Of a stretch of DNA of 64,000 nucleotides, positions 17,774 to 30,213 are shown piece after piece. Source of the DNA: Phenylobacterium sp. (GTDB lineage Bacteria > Pseudomonadota > Alphaproteobacteria > Caulobacterales > Caulobacteraceae). The DNA lies in the NCBI RefSeq assembly GCF_030693625.1, contig NZ_JAUYAF010000024.1, positions 1 through 64,000 of the forward strand, read 5' to 3'. Every line of letters begins with the position of its first letter. Position 1 is the stretch's first letter. The notes beneath the pieces are model-generated. The model was not told where the DNA came from and did not search any database. It saw nothing but the letters and a program-made list of their open reading frames with translations. The position numbers were made by a program, and so were the translations under genes.

Positions 17774-18931
17774 TCACCCCCGCGCCTCATCCAACCCCGC
17801 CCACATCGGCCCACAGTCCAGCATCACCCCCTCCGCCATCGCCTGGTCGATGGCCATCACCGTCAGCCCCGCTTCCATGGCGTCATAGGGCGTGACCGGG
17901 AACGCCGCCCCGGTCTCCAGCGTCGCCAGCAGGTCGCGCGCCATGGCCTGGTCGGCCCCGTTGTGGCTGTCGGCCGTCACGCCGCCATAGTCGATCCGCT
18001 CCGGCTTCTGGCGGCTCAGCGTGCGGCGGATCATCAGCTTGTTGCGCACCAGGTCGGCGATCAGGGTGGCGTCGGTGCCGGCCACGTACCAGCGGCGCTC
18101 GGGCAGGCTGACGTGGCTGTTGGCGTGGAAGGATAGCCGCACGCCGTTGGCGTATTCCACCATGGCGGTCTGGTGGTCGGTGACGTCCATGTCGCTTTCG
18201 AAGGCGTCGTTGGCGCCCATCCAGCCGGGATTGGTGGCGACATAGGCCGGCGAGCCGTCGTCATAGGTCCGGGGTGCGCCGGCCCGCTCCGAGGTGAACA
18301 CGCGCCGCCCGCCGAAGCTCGCCACCTTGGCGGCCCGCGCGCCCGCGATGCGCCCGAAGATATCGAAGTCGTGGCACACCTTGTCCAACAGGTAGCTGCC
18401 GCCCCATTCGGCCTTGCGCCGCCAGTTGCGGGCCAGATAGGCGCCGTGCTCGACGTTCAGGTGCTCGGTGGCGTCGATGGAGATGATCTCCCCCAACTCG
18501 CCTGAGTCCACGCGCTTGATCACCTCGCGCACGATGGGCATGGAGCGCATCACCAGGCCGATAAACAGCGGCGGCCGGCCGGGCTCGGCCAGGGCGCGGG
18601 CCAGGCCATAGGTCTCCTCCACCGTGCGCACGATCGGCTTCTCGGCGAAGATCGGATAGCCGGCCGCCATGGCCAGGCCGAGATGGCGCATGTGCAGGTG
18701 GTTGGGGGTGCCGATCATCACCAGGTCATAGGGCCCGTCGTGCAGCAGGGCGCCGGGGGAGGGGTAGCTGACCCCCAGCGGGATCCCGGCGGCGGCCAAA
18801 ATCGGCGCTCCCACCGGCCCCGGATCGACATAGGCCGCCACCTCCAGGCTCCAGCCGACCTCCTTCATGGCGGCCAGCACATGGGCGATCCGCTGGCCCA
18901 GGCCGATGACCCCGATGCGGTAGGTTTTCAT
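17774..18931 (-). CDS. Gfo/Idh/MocA-family oxidoreductase
   Basis: This 385-residue NAD(P)-dependent dehydrogenase has an N-terminal Rossmann fold starting YRIGVIGLGQR and the family segment FAEKPIV (the lysine of EKP is catalytic in relatives), then a C-terminal Gfo/Idh substrate domain. These enzymes oxidise or reduce sugars, inositol or related hydroxyl compounds. The ATG at 18931 is chosen because the Rossmann motif begins six residues later; the open frame continues upstream without a plausible start. It is divergent from the acyl-CoA synthetase gene over 94 bp. Confidence 0.87.
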   Translation of the reverse strand: MKTYRIGVIGLGQRIAHVLAAMKEVGWSLEVAAYVDPGPVGAPILAAAGIPLGVSYPSPGALLHDGPYDLVMIGTPNHLHMRHLGLAMAAGYPIFAEKPIVRTVEETYGLARALAEPGRPPLFIGLVMRSMPIVREVIKRVDSGELGEIISIDATEHLNVEHGAYLARNWRRKAEWGGSYLLDKVCHDFDIFGRIAGARAAKVASFGGRRVFTSERAGAPRTYDDGSPAYVATNPGWMGANDAFESDMDVTDHQTAMVEYANGVRLSFHANSHVSLPERRWYVAGTDATLIADLVRNKLMIRRTLSRQKPERIDYGGVTADSHNGADQAMARDLLATLETGAAFPVTPYDAMEAGLTVMAIDQAMAEGVMLDCGPMWAGLDEARG

Positions 18932-19025
18932 GGCCGTTTCCCCCGTACTTCCCGCTTGGCGCACGTCGCGGAATGCCGACACTATGGAGCCACAACCAAA
19001 AATCAAAAAACGCCGGGACGAAACA

Positions 19026-20726
19026 ATGCACTACGCGGAACTCAAGCAGGCCTGGGCCGAGCTGACGGCCCCTGGACAGCCCTTCGAGGTCGAGGAAATC
19101 GAGGTTCGCGGGAACTCCATCCGCAGCTACAAGCACGCCCCGCCCAATATCCGCGCCGTCTGGCTGTCCACCGCCGCCTACGCCGACCGCGTCTACATGG
19201 TCTACGAGGACGAGCGCATCACCTATGCGCAGGCCCACCAACGAGTGAACGCCATCGCCGCCTGGCTGTGGGCGCAGGGCGTGCGTCCCGGCGACCGGGT
19301 GGCCATCGCCATGCGCAACTATCCCGAATGGATGCTGCTCTACTGGGCCTGCGTCTGCCTCGGCGTCGCCGCCGTGGGCATGAACGCCTGGTGGGTGACC
19401 GACGAGCTGGAATACGCCCTCAAGGACAGCGCACCGAAGGTGGTCTTCTGTGACGAGGAGCGCCTGGCCCGGATTCTTGAGCGCCCGGCCATGGCCGCCG
19501 ACACCCGCCTGGTGGTCACCCGCATGGCTGATCCGCCGGAGGGCGTCCTGCCGTTCTCCGAGGTGCTGAGCCGGGGCGGCGACATGCCCGAGGTCCAGGT
19601 CGATCCCGACGCAGACGCCTGCATCTTCTACACCTCTGGCACCACGGGCTTCCCCAAGGGGGCCCAGCTCACCCATCGCGGCTGCGTCGCCAACCTGATG
19701 AACATGGGCTTCTCTGGCCAGGTCCAGGGCCTGGCCACCATGCGGGCCAACGGAATCGATCCCGCCGCCGCCCCGGCGCCGGGCGTCCCCGCAGGCCTGA
19801 TCGTCACCCCGCTGTTCCACGTCACCGCCAACAACTGCGCCGCCTACGCCCTCACCGCCGCCGGCGGCAAGATGGTGCTGATGTACAAGTGGGATCCGGG
19901 CGAGGCCCTGAAGCTGATCGAGCGTGAGAAGATCACCGCCATGAGCGGCGTGCCCACCATGGCGCGCGAGGTGATCACCCACCCCGACTTCGCGACGACC
20001 GACACCTCCAGCCTGCTGTCGCTCGGCGGCGGCGGCGCCCAGCTGCAGCCCGACCTGGTGGCCAAGATCGATTCGGCCGTCGCCACCGCCCGGCCCAACA
20101 CCGGCTACGGCATGACCGAGACCTGCGGCATCATCACCTCGGTGGCCGCCGACTTCTTCGTCGACAAGCCCGACAGCTGCGGCCCAGCCATGCCCACCTT
20201 CGAGGCCCGCTGCGTGGACGACGACGGCCAGACCGTGCCGCCGGGCCATGTCGGCGAGCTCTGGGTCAAGGGCGCGCCGGTGATCAAGGGCTACCTCAAC
20301 CGCCCCGACGCCACGGCCGAGAGCATCACCAACGGCTGGCTGCACACCGGCGACGTGGCCCGCATCGACGAGGATGGCTTCATCTTCATCGTCGATCGCA
20401 AGAAGGACATGGTCCTGCGCGGCGGCGAGAACGTCTACTGCGCCGAGGTCGAGGCCACCTGCTACCGCCACCCGGCCGTGGCCGAGGTCTGCGTCTTCGG
20501 CGTCCCCGACGAGCGCCTGGGCGAGGAGGTCGGCGCCGCCGTCCTCCTGCGCCCCGGCCACAGCCTCACCGCCGACCAGCTGCGCACCCATTGCACGGGC
20601 CTGATGGCCAAGCACAAGGCCCCCCGCTACGTCTGGTTCCTCGACGAGGCCATCCCGCGCAACGCCTCGGGCAAGTTCCTCAAGCGCGCCCTGCGCGAGA
20701 GCCTGAAGGTCGAGGACGCGGGGTAA
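19026..20726 (+). CDS. AMP-forming acyl-CoA synthetase
   Basis: This 566-residue adenylate-forming enzyme activates a carboxylic acid with ATP and CoA. The signatures seen are YTSGTTGFPKGAQ (P-loop), YGMTETCG, WLHTGDVARIDEDGFI, DRKKDMVLRGGENVY and the C-terminal NASGKFLKR with the catalytic lysine. The ATG at 19026 starts the family-like N-terminus; upstream codons lie in the divergent promoter region. It fits the medium/long-chain fatty or aromatic acid class, but the acid cannot be specified. Confidence 0.9.
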   Translation: MHYAELKQAWAELTAPGQPFEVEEIEVRGNSIRSYKHAPPNIRAVWLSTAAYADRVYMVYEDERITYAQAHQRVNAIAAWLWAQGVRPGDRVAIAMRNYPEWMLLYWACVCLGVAAVGMNAWWVTDELEYALKDSAPKVVFCDEERLARILERPAMAADTRLVVTRMADPPEGVLPFSEVLSRGGDMPEVQVDPDADACIFYTSGTTGFPKGAQLTHRGCVANLMNMGFSGQVQGLATMRANGIDPAAAPAPGVPAGLIVTPLFHVTANNCAAYALTAAGGKMVLMYKWDPGEALKLIEREKITAMSGVPTMAREVITHPDFATTDTSSLLSLGGGGAQLQPDLVAKIDSAVATARPNTGYGMTETCGIITSVAADFFVDKPDSCGPAMPTFEARCVDDDGQTVPPGHVGELWVKGAPVIKGYLNRPDATAESITNGWLHTGDVARIDEDGFIFIVDRKKDMVLRGGENVYCAEVEATCYRHPAVAEVCVFGVPDERLGEEVGAAVLLRPGHSLTADQLRTHCTGLMAKHKAPRYVWFLDEAIPRNASGKFLKRALRESLKVEDAG

Positions 20727-20860
20727 AAGCTCCTCGCCAGGCGCGCAGCGGCGGGTCGGAGGGGGACCAACCGAGTTGGCCCCCACCCGCAGAAACAAGC
20801 TGCACTTTTCATGTCGCATACCCGTGCTATTCTCCCGTTGAGCCCGGGGGGGAGCCGATC

Positions 20861-21343
20861 ATGAAACTGACCTTTGCAGGCCTTGCCGCCCTCGCGGCGC
20901 TCGCCGCAACGACGGCGGCCCAGGCCGCGCCTGCCGTGCCCGCCACCTGCCTGGCGCTGAAGTCGGGCGCCGACATGGCGCTGGGGGCGACATCGAGCGC
21001 GGCGCTCGCCAGCGTCTCCTATCCCGGCCAGGCCGACGCCCCGGGCTGTCTCATCAGCTTCACGGGCACGGGGGCGGTCTTCGGGGCCAGCTTCCAGGCG
21101 GTCGCGGGCAAGCTCGACACGATGATGCAGGGCCGGGGCTGGGCGCCGGACAACGCCGCCGCCGCCGACGGTCCCACCGGCACGGCCATGGGCTACCGCA
21201 AGGCCGCCCAGGCGGTGGCCGTCAGCGTCAACTACGACACCGCCAAGGGTGTCTGCCGCGAGGACGCGCCGGTGGCCAGCTGCCATCCGAGGCCCGCCCA
21301 GATGCTCTACACCATCACCCTGGGCCTGACGCCCGCCTCCTGA
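20861..21343 (+). CDS. Small secreted protein, unknown function
   Basis: This 160-residue protein has a clear signal peptide (about 1-22, cleavage after AQA). The mature part has four cysteines (roughly one near the start, one at about 62, two near the C-terminus), suggesting disulfides in the periplasm. I recognise no family. GGGGGGAG lies just upstream of the ATG. It is the first of three consecutive small exported proteins (20861-22156) that are probably one operon. Confidence 0.72.
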   Translation: MKLTFAGLAALAALAATTAAQAAPAVPATCLALKSGADMALGATSSAALASVSYPGQADAPGCLISFTGTGAVFGASFQAVAGKLDTMMQGRGWAPDNAAAADGPTGTAMGYRKAAQAVAVSVNYDTAKGVCREDAPVASCHPRPAQMLYTITLGLTPAS

Positions 21344-21365
21344 CCGCTGTCCCGGAACCTCCGCC

Positions 21366-21761
21366 ATGAAACGCCTGTTGATCGCCGCCGCGTTTTCCCT
21401 GCTCGCCAGTTCCAGCGCCTCGGCCATGGGCGGGGCGGGGATCATCCTGGATCCCAAGTGCCTGTCGGAAGCGGCCTGGGCCGTGGACCCGACGGCCGGA
21501 CCCATCCGGTTCTTCGGCTGCCGGCCGGCCTCGGAGATCCCGGCGCCGGACGCCGATGGCTTCGTCACCTACACCCGGCCGCTGGTGGACGGGAATGACG
21601 GCGGCTTCACCCGGGTCAAGCTTATCACCCTCAAGCAGCCCAACATCGTGGTCTTCAACGTGCAGGACAACGGCGGCGGCAGCGGCACCATGTCGGTCAC
21701 CGTCACCGGCGTGCCCGGTCCGGACGGCGTCATGCAGACCCAGGGGCTCGAGGTTCAATGA
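21366..21761 (+). CDS. Small secreted protein, unknown function
   Basis: This 131-residue protein has a signal peptide (about 1-20, ending ASA). The mature region has two cysteines and a Gly-rich turn (DNGGGSGT), and looks all-beta. It starts 22 nt after the preceding secreted protein, and its stop overlaps the next gene's ATG by 4 nt, so an operon is very likely. The family is not recognised. Confidence 0.7.
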   Translation: MKRLLIAAAFSLLASSSASAMGGAGIILDPKCLSEAAWAVDPTAGPIRFFGCRPASEIPAPDADGFVTYTRPLVDGNDGGFTRVKLITLKQPNIVVFNVQDNGGGSGTMSVTVTGVPGPDGVMQTQGLEVQ

Positions 21762-22156
21762 TCGCGACCCCATTCCTGGCCGCCGGCCTCAGCCTCGCCC
21801 TGCAGGCCGCCGCCGCGCCCTATTACGAAGGCGTCGCGCGCGACAGTTTCGCCGCCTGGTCCTTCACCTCCGGCGAGATCGCCATCGACGGCGCCGTGAA
21901 GACCACCTCGGTCCAGACCCTCTACGCGACCCCCACCAACTTCGGCGCCAATCCCACCCCGGTGGCCTGGTCGATCCACAAGGTGGCCTTCGACTGCCAG
22001 GCCAAGACGGCGACCTATATCAGCGGCGCCAACTACGCTCAGAACGGCGCCATGCTCTATCCGGCCAACCCTGCCCCCGCCACGCCCTGGACCTCCTATA
22101 CCCCCGGCTTCCAGCAACTGGCCGCGACGGTCTGCGCGATGAAGGTGCCGCTCTAG
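21758..22156 (+). CDS. Small secreted protein, unknown function
   Basis: This 132-residue protein has an N-terminal signal peptide (about 1-19, LALQAAAA). The mature sequence has two cysteines and a W-rich beta pattern that loosely resembles surface-adhesin E-like domains; this is a weak impression only. It overlaps the upstream gene by ATGA. The stop TAG is contributed by the edge of the adjacent double-hairpin repeat. Confidence 0.68.
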   Translation: MIATPFLAAGLSLALQAAAAPYYEGVARDSFAAWSFTSGEIAIDGAVKTTSVQTLYATPTNFGANPTPVAWSIHKVAFDCQAKTATYISGANYAQNGAMLYPANPAPATPWTSYTPGFQQLAATVCAMKVPL

Positions 22157-22157
22157 G

Positions 22158-22270
22158 GCATTTTCCGATAAGTGTGAAACGGTTATCGGATCGAAAAGAT
22201 GCTCTAACCTTTTGAATTAGAGCCCGTTTTATCCGATCTGATTGACGCAATCAGATCGGAACGGGCTCTA
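22158..22270. repeat. Double-hairpin intergenic repeat (copy B)
   Basis: The first hairpin (about 22158-22206) has TTCCGATAA / TTATCGGA arms. The second (22218-22270) has TAGAGCCCGTT plus TCCGATCTGATTG pairing with CAATCAGATCGGA plus ACGGGCTCTA around a 3-nt loop. The linker contains TTTTGAATTAGAGC, matching the linker of copy A at 11042-11155. The two copies share architecture rather than stem sequence. Confidence 0.75.
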
Positions 22271-22276
22271 GCTCTC

Positions 22277-26715
<4,439 letters not shown>

Positions 26716-26716
<1 letters not shown>

Positions 26717-27996
26717 CAGCGGATCTCCGCGCTGGCGATGAGGGCGGCATGGCGACCGGTCAGCCGGTCAAGGCGCACGCCGTCGAGATGGAAGCGTTTC
26801 AGGAGGTCGATCCGCCGGGCCTTGGCCTCGATGACCGCCCGCTGGGCGTCGGCCACCTCCAGATAGGTGAAGGCCCCGCCGCCACGGTTGAAGCCGTCCC
26901 GGACCAGGGTTACGGCCCGCGCCGCGCTGGGAGCGACCTCAGCGTCGTTTCGGGTCACCTCGGCCAGGGTCGCCGCGCGCCGTGCGGTCAGGCGCGACAC
27001 CTCCCGCTCCCGGTCGATCCGGGCGGCGGCCATGTCTGCTTCGGCGGCGGTGCGCTCGGCCTGGGCGCGCGCGATGGCGCCCTGGTTGGTGTCGTTGCGG
27101 CCAAGCGGGATCGATCCCCCGATGATGACCGCCACATCGTTGCTCTCCCCGAAGTGCCGCAGTCCGGCCCGCCAGCGGGGATCCTGCACGGCGCGGGCGC
27201 GCTCGACCCCGATCCGGGCCTGGCTCAGGTCGCGCTCCATCGCCAGCAGCCGCAGGTCCGGAGTGTCAGCGAGTGTGCCGGCAGGGGCCGCGGCCCGCGG
27301 TTCCAGGGCCGAGGCGCCGAGCTCGAAATCGGCGCCGGCGCCCCAGTAGGACGCCAGCAGCCCTCGCGCCTGCTCTGCGGCGGCCAGCGCCTGGTCGCGG
27401 TCGATACGGGCCTGGGCGGTGGCGGTGCGGGCGCGCTCGCCGGAGAACAGCGGATCACGCGCCGCGCGCACCCGGCGCGCCACCTCGCCTTCCAGGCGCC
27501 GGGCCAGGGCCAGGCGTTCTTCCGCCACCGCGATCTGGGCCTCGGCGGCCAGCGCCTCCACCCAGGCCGCCTGGACCTCCGCCAACAGGTCAAGGGCGCG
27601 AACCGAGGCCCGGCCTTGGGCCACGGCCAATTCCGCCCGCGCCACATCGACCCGCGCCTCGCGCTTGCCGCCCCGTTCCCAGGTCTGCTCGTAATAGAGC
27701 GTGGCCTCGGAGCGATCGGCCAGCCCCACGTCACCGGTGCCGGCGAAGTTTTCCAGGTCCGCGCCCAGGATAGGATTGGGGCGAACCCCCGCTTGGCGGA
27801 CACCGGCCTGTGCGGCCTGCACGCGGGCGTCGGCGGCGGGGCGGGAGGGGTCATAGGTCGCGGCCCGTGTCAGGGCCTCGGACAGACTCAAGGTCTCGGC
27901 GACGGCGTCGAAACTGACCGCCGCGAACACGGCGGCGCAGGCCGTCAGCAGACGGCGGGACGGCGCCCGGAGGCGCGCGTTGTGGGGCTTTGGCAT
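26716..27996 (-). CDS. czcC: CzcC-type outer-membrane channel protein
   Basis: This 426-residue TolC/OEP-family protein has a signal peptide (about 15-35) and long helical heptad regions rich in Ala/Arg/Glu, in two repeats as expected for the trimeric barrel-tunnel. The segments RPAADARVQAAQAGVRQAGVRPNP and WERGGKREARVDVARAE are typical of CzcC. It is the outer-membrane exit duct for the CzcBA complex and the first of three overlapping CBA genes, 52 nt after the His-rich gene. Confidence 0.88.
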
Positions 27997-28048
27997 GGGG
28001 GTCTCACGAGACGGACTTGGGTCGGCCCACGTCGTGCGACGCGGGAGC

Positions 28049-28438
28049 TCAGACGCTGATGGGGAGATGTTTGGGAGGGCGCTCGGGCCCGGGTGAGCCG
28101 GGACTGGTGATCAGCTGGTCGGACAGGATGGCTGGCCTTTCGGTCAAGCTCGCGCTGACCCCGCACCCCTGGTTCTCTCCGAGAATGCCCTGCGGGCCAT
28201 CGGCGTGGTGATGATGCCCGCTGCCAGGATCATGGTTGGTCGCGGTGTCGCCGTCCTGGTGGTGATCGTCGAAGGACAGGTCGCTGAAGCCGCCGTGCTC
28301 ATGGTGTTGCGCCGGCTGGCTCTGGTGCTGCACCCGGTCCAGCACGCTGGCGGCCGAGGCGGTCGCATAGAGCAGCGACAACGCGATGCAGAACACCGCG
28401 AGGGCGGTCTTGAACGACAAGGACAGCGACCGGCTCAC
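28049..28438 (-). CDS. Histidine-rich exported protein, leader gene of the czc operon
   Basis: This 129-residue protein has an N-terminal hydrophobic segment (about 10-30) that is a signal peptide or anchor. The mature part carries clustered histidines (AQHHEHGG, DDHHQDG, GHHHHADG), suggesting metal binding in the periplasm. It starts with GTG and precedes czcC by 52 nt on the same strand, so it is probably the first gene of the efflux operon. Small His-rich proteins often accompany Czc systems as metal buffers or sensors; that role is inferred here. It is not similar to a family I can name. Confidence 0.75.
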   Translation of the reverse strand: MSRSLSLSFKTALAVFCIALSLLYATASAASVLDRVQHQSQPAQHHEHGGFSDLSFDDHHQDGDTATNHDPGSGHHHHADGPQGILGENQGCGVSASLTERPAILSDQLITSPGSPGPERPPKHLPISV

Positions 28439-28478
28439 GCCGCAGCCGTACCGCGCCTGAAGCTGAGTCTCAAGGCTG

Positions 28479-28511
28479 GCCGGGGACCGGCGTCCAGATC
28501 ACTTGACCGCG
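28479..28511 (-). repeat. attachment-site-like direct repeat, copy 2 (epmA 3' end)
   Basis: The minus strand encodes RGQVIWTPVPGQP-stop, in the same frame as the EpmA C-terminus. It matches copy 1 at 30 of 33 bases. It lies in the 132-bp region between the divergent His-rich and nitroreductase-like genes, so it marks the boundary between the two accessory blocks. Confidence 0.65.
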
Positions 28512-28515
28512 TTTG

Positions 28516-28533
28516 GTTAGACGTCTAGCTAAC
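28516..28533. promoter_or_regulatory. Candidate MarR operator
   Basis: The arms GTTAG (28516-28520) and CTAAC (28529-28533) enclose a region including the perfect 10-bp palindrome TAGACGTCTA (28518-28527). It lies 37-55 bp upstream of the nitroreductase-MarR gene pair. TAGAnnTCTA-like palindromes are typical MarR-family operators, so autoregulation by the downstream MarR gene is plausible. Confidence 0.45.
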
Positions 28534-28570
28534 TAGTATGACATCAAATGAAATGACCTTGGAGATGGCG

Positions 28571-29716
28571 ATGGAACGGCGACGGTTTCTTTCCTTGATC
28601 GGTGGCGGCGTGCTCGCTGGGGCGACGGCAGGGGCTGTGGGCTTTGCGCTGACTCGAGACCCCAAGCTTGCACTGGCCCCTTGGTCGGCCGCGGGACGAC
28701 GGGACGACGTCCGGCTAGGGGCATTGAGTTACGCGATCCTCGCGCCTAACCCGCACAATCGGCAGCCGTGGTTGGCTGATGTGCGGACGCCGGGCCAGGT
28801 CACCCTCCATGTTGATCGCTCGCGCCTGCTCCCCCACACTGACCCGCTCAACCGTCAGATCACCATCGGCCTCGGCTGCTTCTTGGAGTTGATGGTGATG
28901 GCTGCGGCCGAAGCGGGCCATCGCGTGGACCTGGAGCTGTTCCCGGACGGCGAGACTCCCCAGGGACTGACCTCCGGTCGAGTGGCGATTGCGCGGTTTG
29001 TGCGTGACCGAACCGCGCGCCCCGACCCGCTATTCGCCCACGTGCTGGCGCGCAGATCAAACAAGGAGCCGTTCGACACGGCGCGTCTCGTGGATCCCGC
29101 GGTCGTTCCCCGGATCCTGGCGGCCGCGCGCCACGGCCCGGCGGTGGATGCATCTCTGGCGCCCACCTCGGTCGCGGCGCTGCGCAGCCTCACCGAACGC
29201 GCGCTGCGTATCGAGATCGCCACTCCGCGAACATATCGTGAGAGTGTGGATCTGTTCCGCATCGGCCGCGCCGAAGTGGAGGCGAACCCCGATGGTATCG
29301 ACTTCACGGGCGTGGTGTTCGAGGGCTTGGCGCGCGTCGGCCAGTTTGACCGCCAGGTGGCGCTGGATCCGAAGTCTATGGCTTACCAGCAGGGGGTAGG
29401 GGCGGTGATCGAGAACGCGGCTTCCGCCACAGGACACGTCTGGATGGTTAGCGCACAGAACCGACGGATTGACCAAATCGCCGCAGGGCGTGATTGGGTG
29501 CGCATGAACCTGGCCGCTACCCGCGAGAGCGTCGGGTGGCATCCGCTGAGTCAGGCCCTGCAGGAGTTTCCGGAGATGGCCGGTCCTTACCGTGAGGCGC
29601 ACGCGCGCTTGGCGCCTCGTGGCGGAACCGTGCAGATGCTGTGCCGCATCGGCCACGGCGCGGCTGTCGGACCCAGCCCCCGCTGGCCGCTCGCGGCCAA
29701 GCTGGTCGCCGCATGA
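28571..29716 (+). CDS. Tat-exported Acg-family nitroreductase-like protein
   Basis: This 381-residue protein has a twin-arginine signal (MERRRFLSLIGGG, then a hydrophobic stretch to about 30). The body contains APNPHNRQPW, the FMN-site motif of the Acg/nitroreductase superfamily (APSxHNxQPW), and a second nitroreductase half. The ATG at 28571 has GGAG 6 nt upstream and puts the RR motif near the N-terminus; an ATG at 28538 has no ribosome site. Flavin folding before export fits the Tat route. The substrate is unknown. Codon use is less GC-rich than core genes. MarR follows with a 4-nt overlap. Confidence 0.8.
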   Translation: MERRRFLSLIGGGVLAGATAGAVGFALTRDPKLALAPWSAAGRRDDVRLGALSYAILAPNPHNRQPWLADVRTPGQVTLHVDRSRLLPHTDPLNRQITIGLGCFLELMVMAAAEAGHRVDLELFPDGETPQGLTSGRVAIARFVRDRTARPDPLFAHVLARRSNKEPFDTARLVDPAVVPRILAAARHGPAVDASLAPTSVAALRSLTERALRIEIATPRTYRESVDLFRIGRAEVEANPDGIDFTGVVFEGLARVGQFDRQVALDPKSMAYQQGVGAVIENAASATGHVWMVSAQNRRIDQIAAGRDWVRMNLAATRESVGWHPLSQALQEFPEMAGPYREAHARLAPRGGTVQMLCRIGHGAAVGPSPRWPLAAKLVAA

Positions 29717-30207
29717 GCGAGGGGGACCAGCTGACCGGCCGGCAGCTATTTGAGTTTCTGAACGAGGTCGGCATCATCAACCAGCTGGCCATGAATATGT
29801 TTGCCCGCGTGCTGCCGGAGGGCGTGCACGTGTCGCACTTCTTCATTCTTAACCACATGGTCCGCATGGGCGACGGCCGGACGCCCCAGCGGCTCGCCAG
29901 CGCAATGCAGGTCACGAAGGCGACAATGACTCACTCGCTGTCAGTGCTGAGGCAAAGAGGATTCATCTCGATAGGGCGCAACGCCCAGGACGGCCGCTCC
30001 AAGCTGGTTCACCTCACCGAAGAGGGTCGTCGTTTTCGCGAAGCCGCCATCGCCAACCTCGACGCGGCCACGGCCGGTATCGCCGAGCAACTGGACGCTG
30101 CGACGCTGGCGGACGCCTTGCCGGTCCTGCGCCACCTTCGCGCGGTGCTCGATCGCGCACGCGACAACGTTGATCAGACTGGAGCGGAGAAAAGCGTGCG
30201 AGACTGA
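29713..30207 (+). CDS. MarR-family transcriptional regulator
   Basis: This 164-residue winged-helix protein has its helix-turn-helix in TPQRLASAMQVTKATMTHSLSVL and the wing in GRNAQDGRSKLVHLT, with the DxRS motif of MarR. Helices at both ends form the dimer interface. Its ATG overlaps the stop of the nitroreductase-like gene (ATGA), so the two are coupled. It likely represses its own operon through the palindrome at 28516-28533, responding to a small aromatic or oxidant. It ends 6 nt before the end of epmA. Confidence 0.88.
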   Translation: MSEGDQLTGRQLFEFLNEVGIINQLAMNMFARVLPEGVHVSHFFILNHMVRMGDGRTPQRLASAMQVTKATMTHSLSVLRQRGFISIGRNAQDGRSKLVHLTEEGRRFREAAIANLDAATAGIAEQLDAATLADALPVLRHLRAVLDRARDNVDQTGAEKSVRD

Positions 30208-30213
30208 CGGCGC

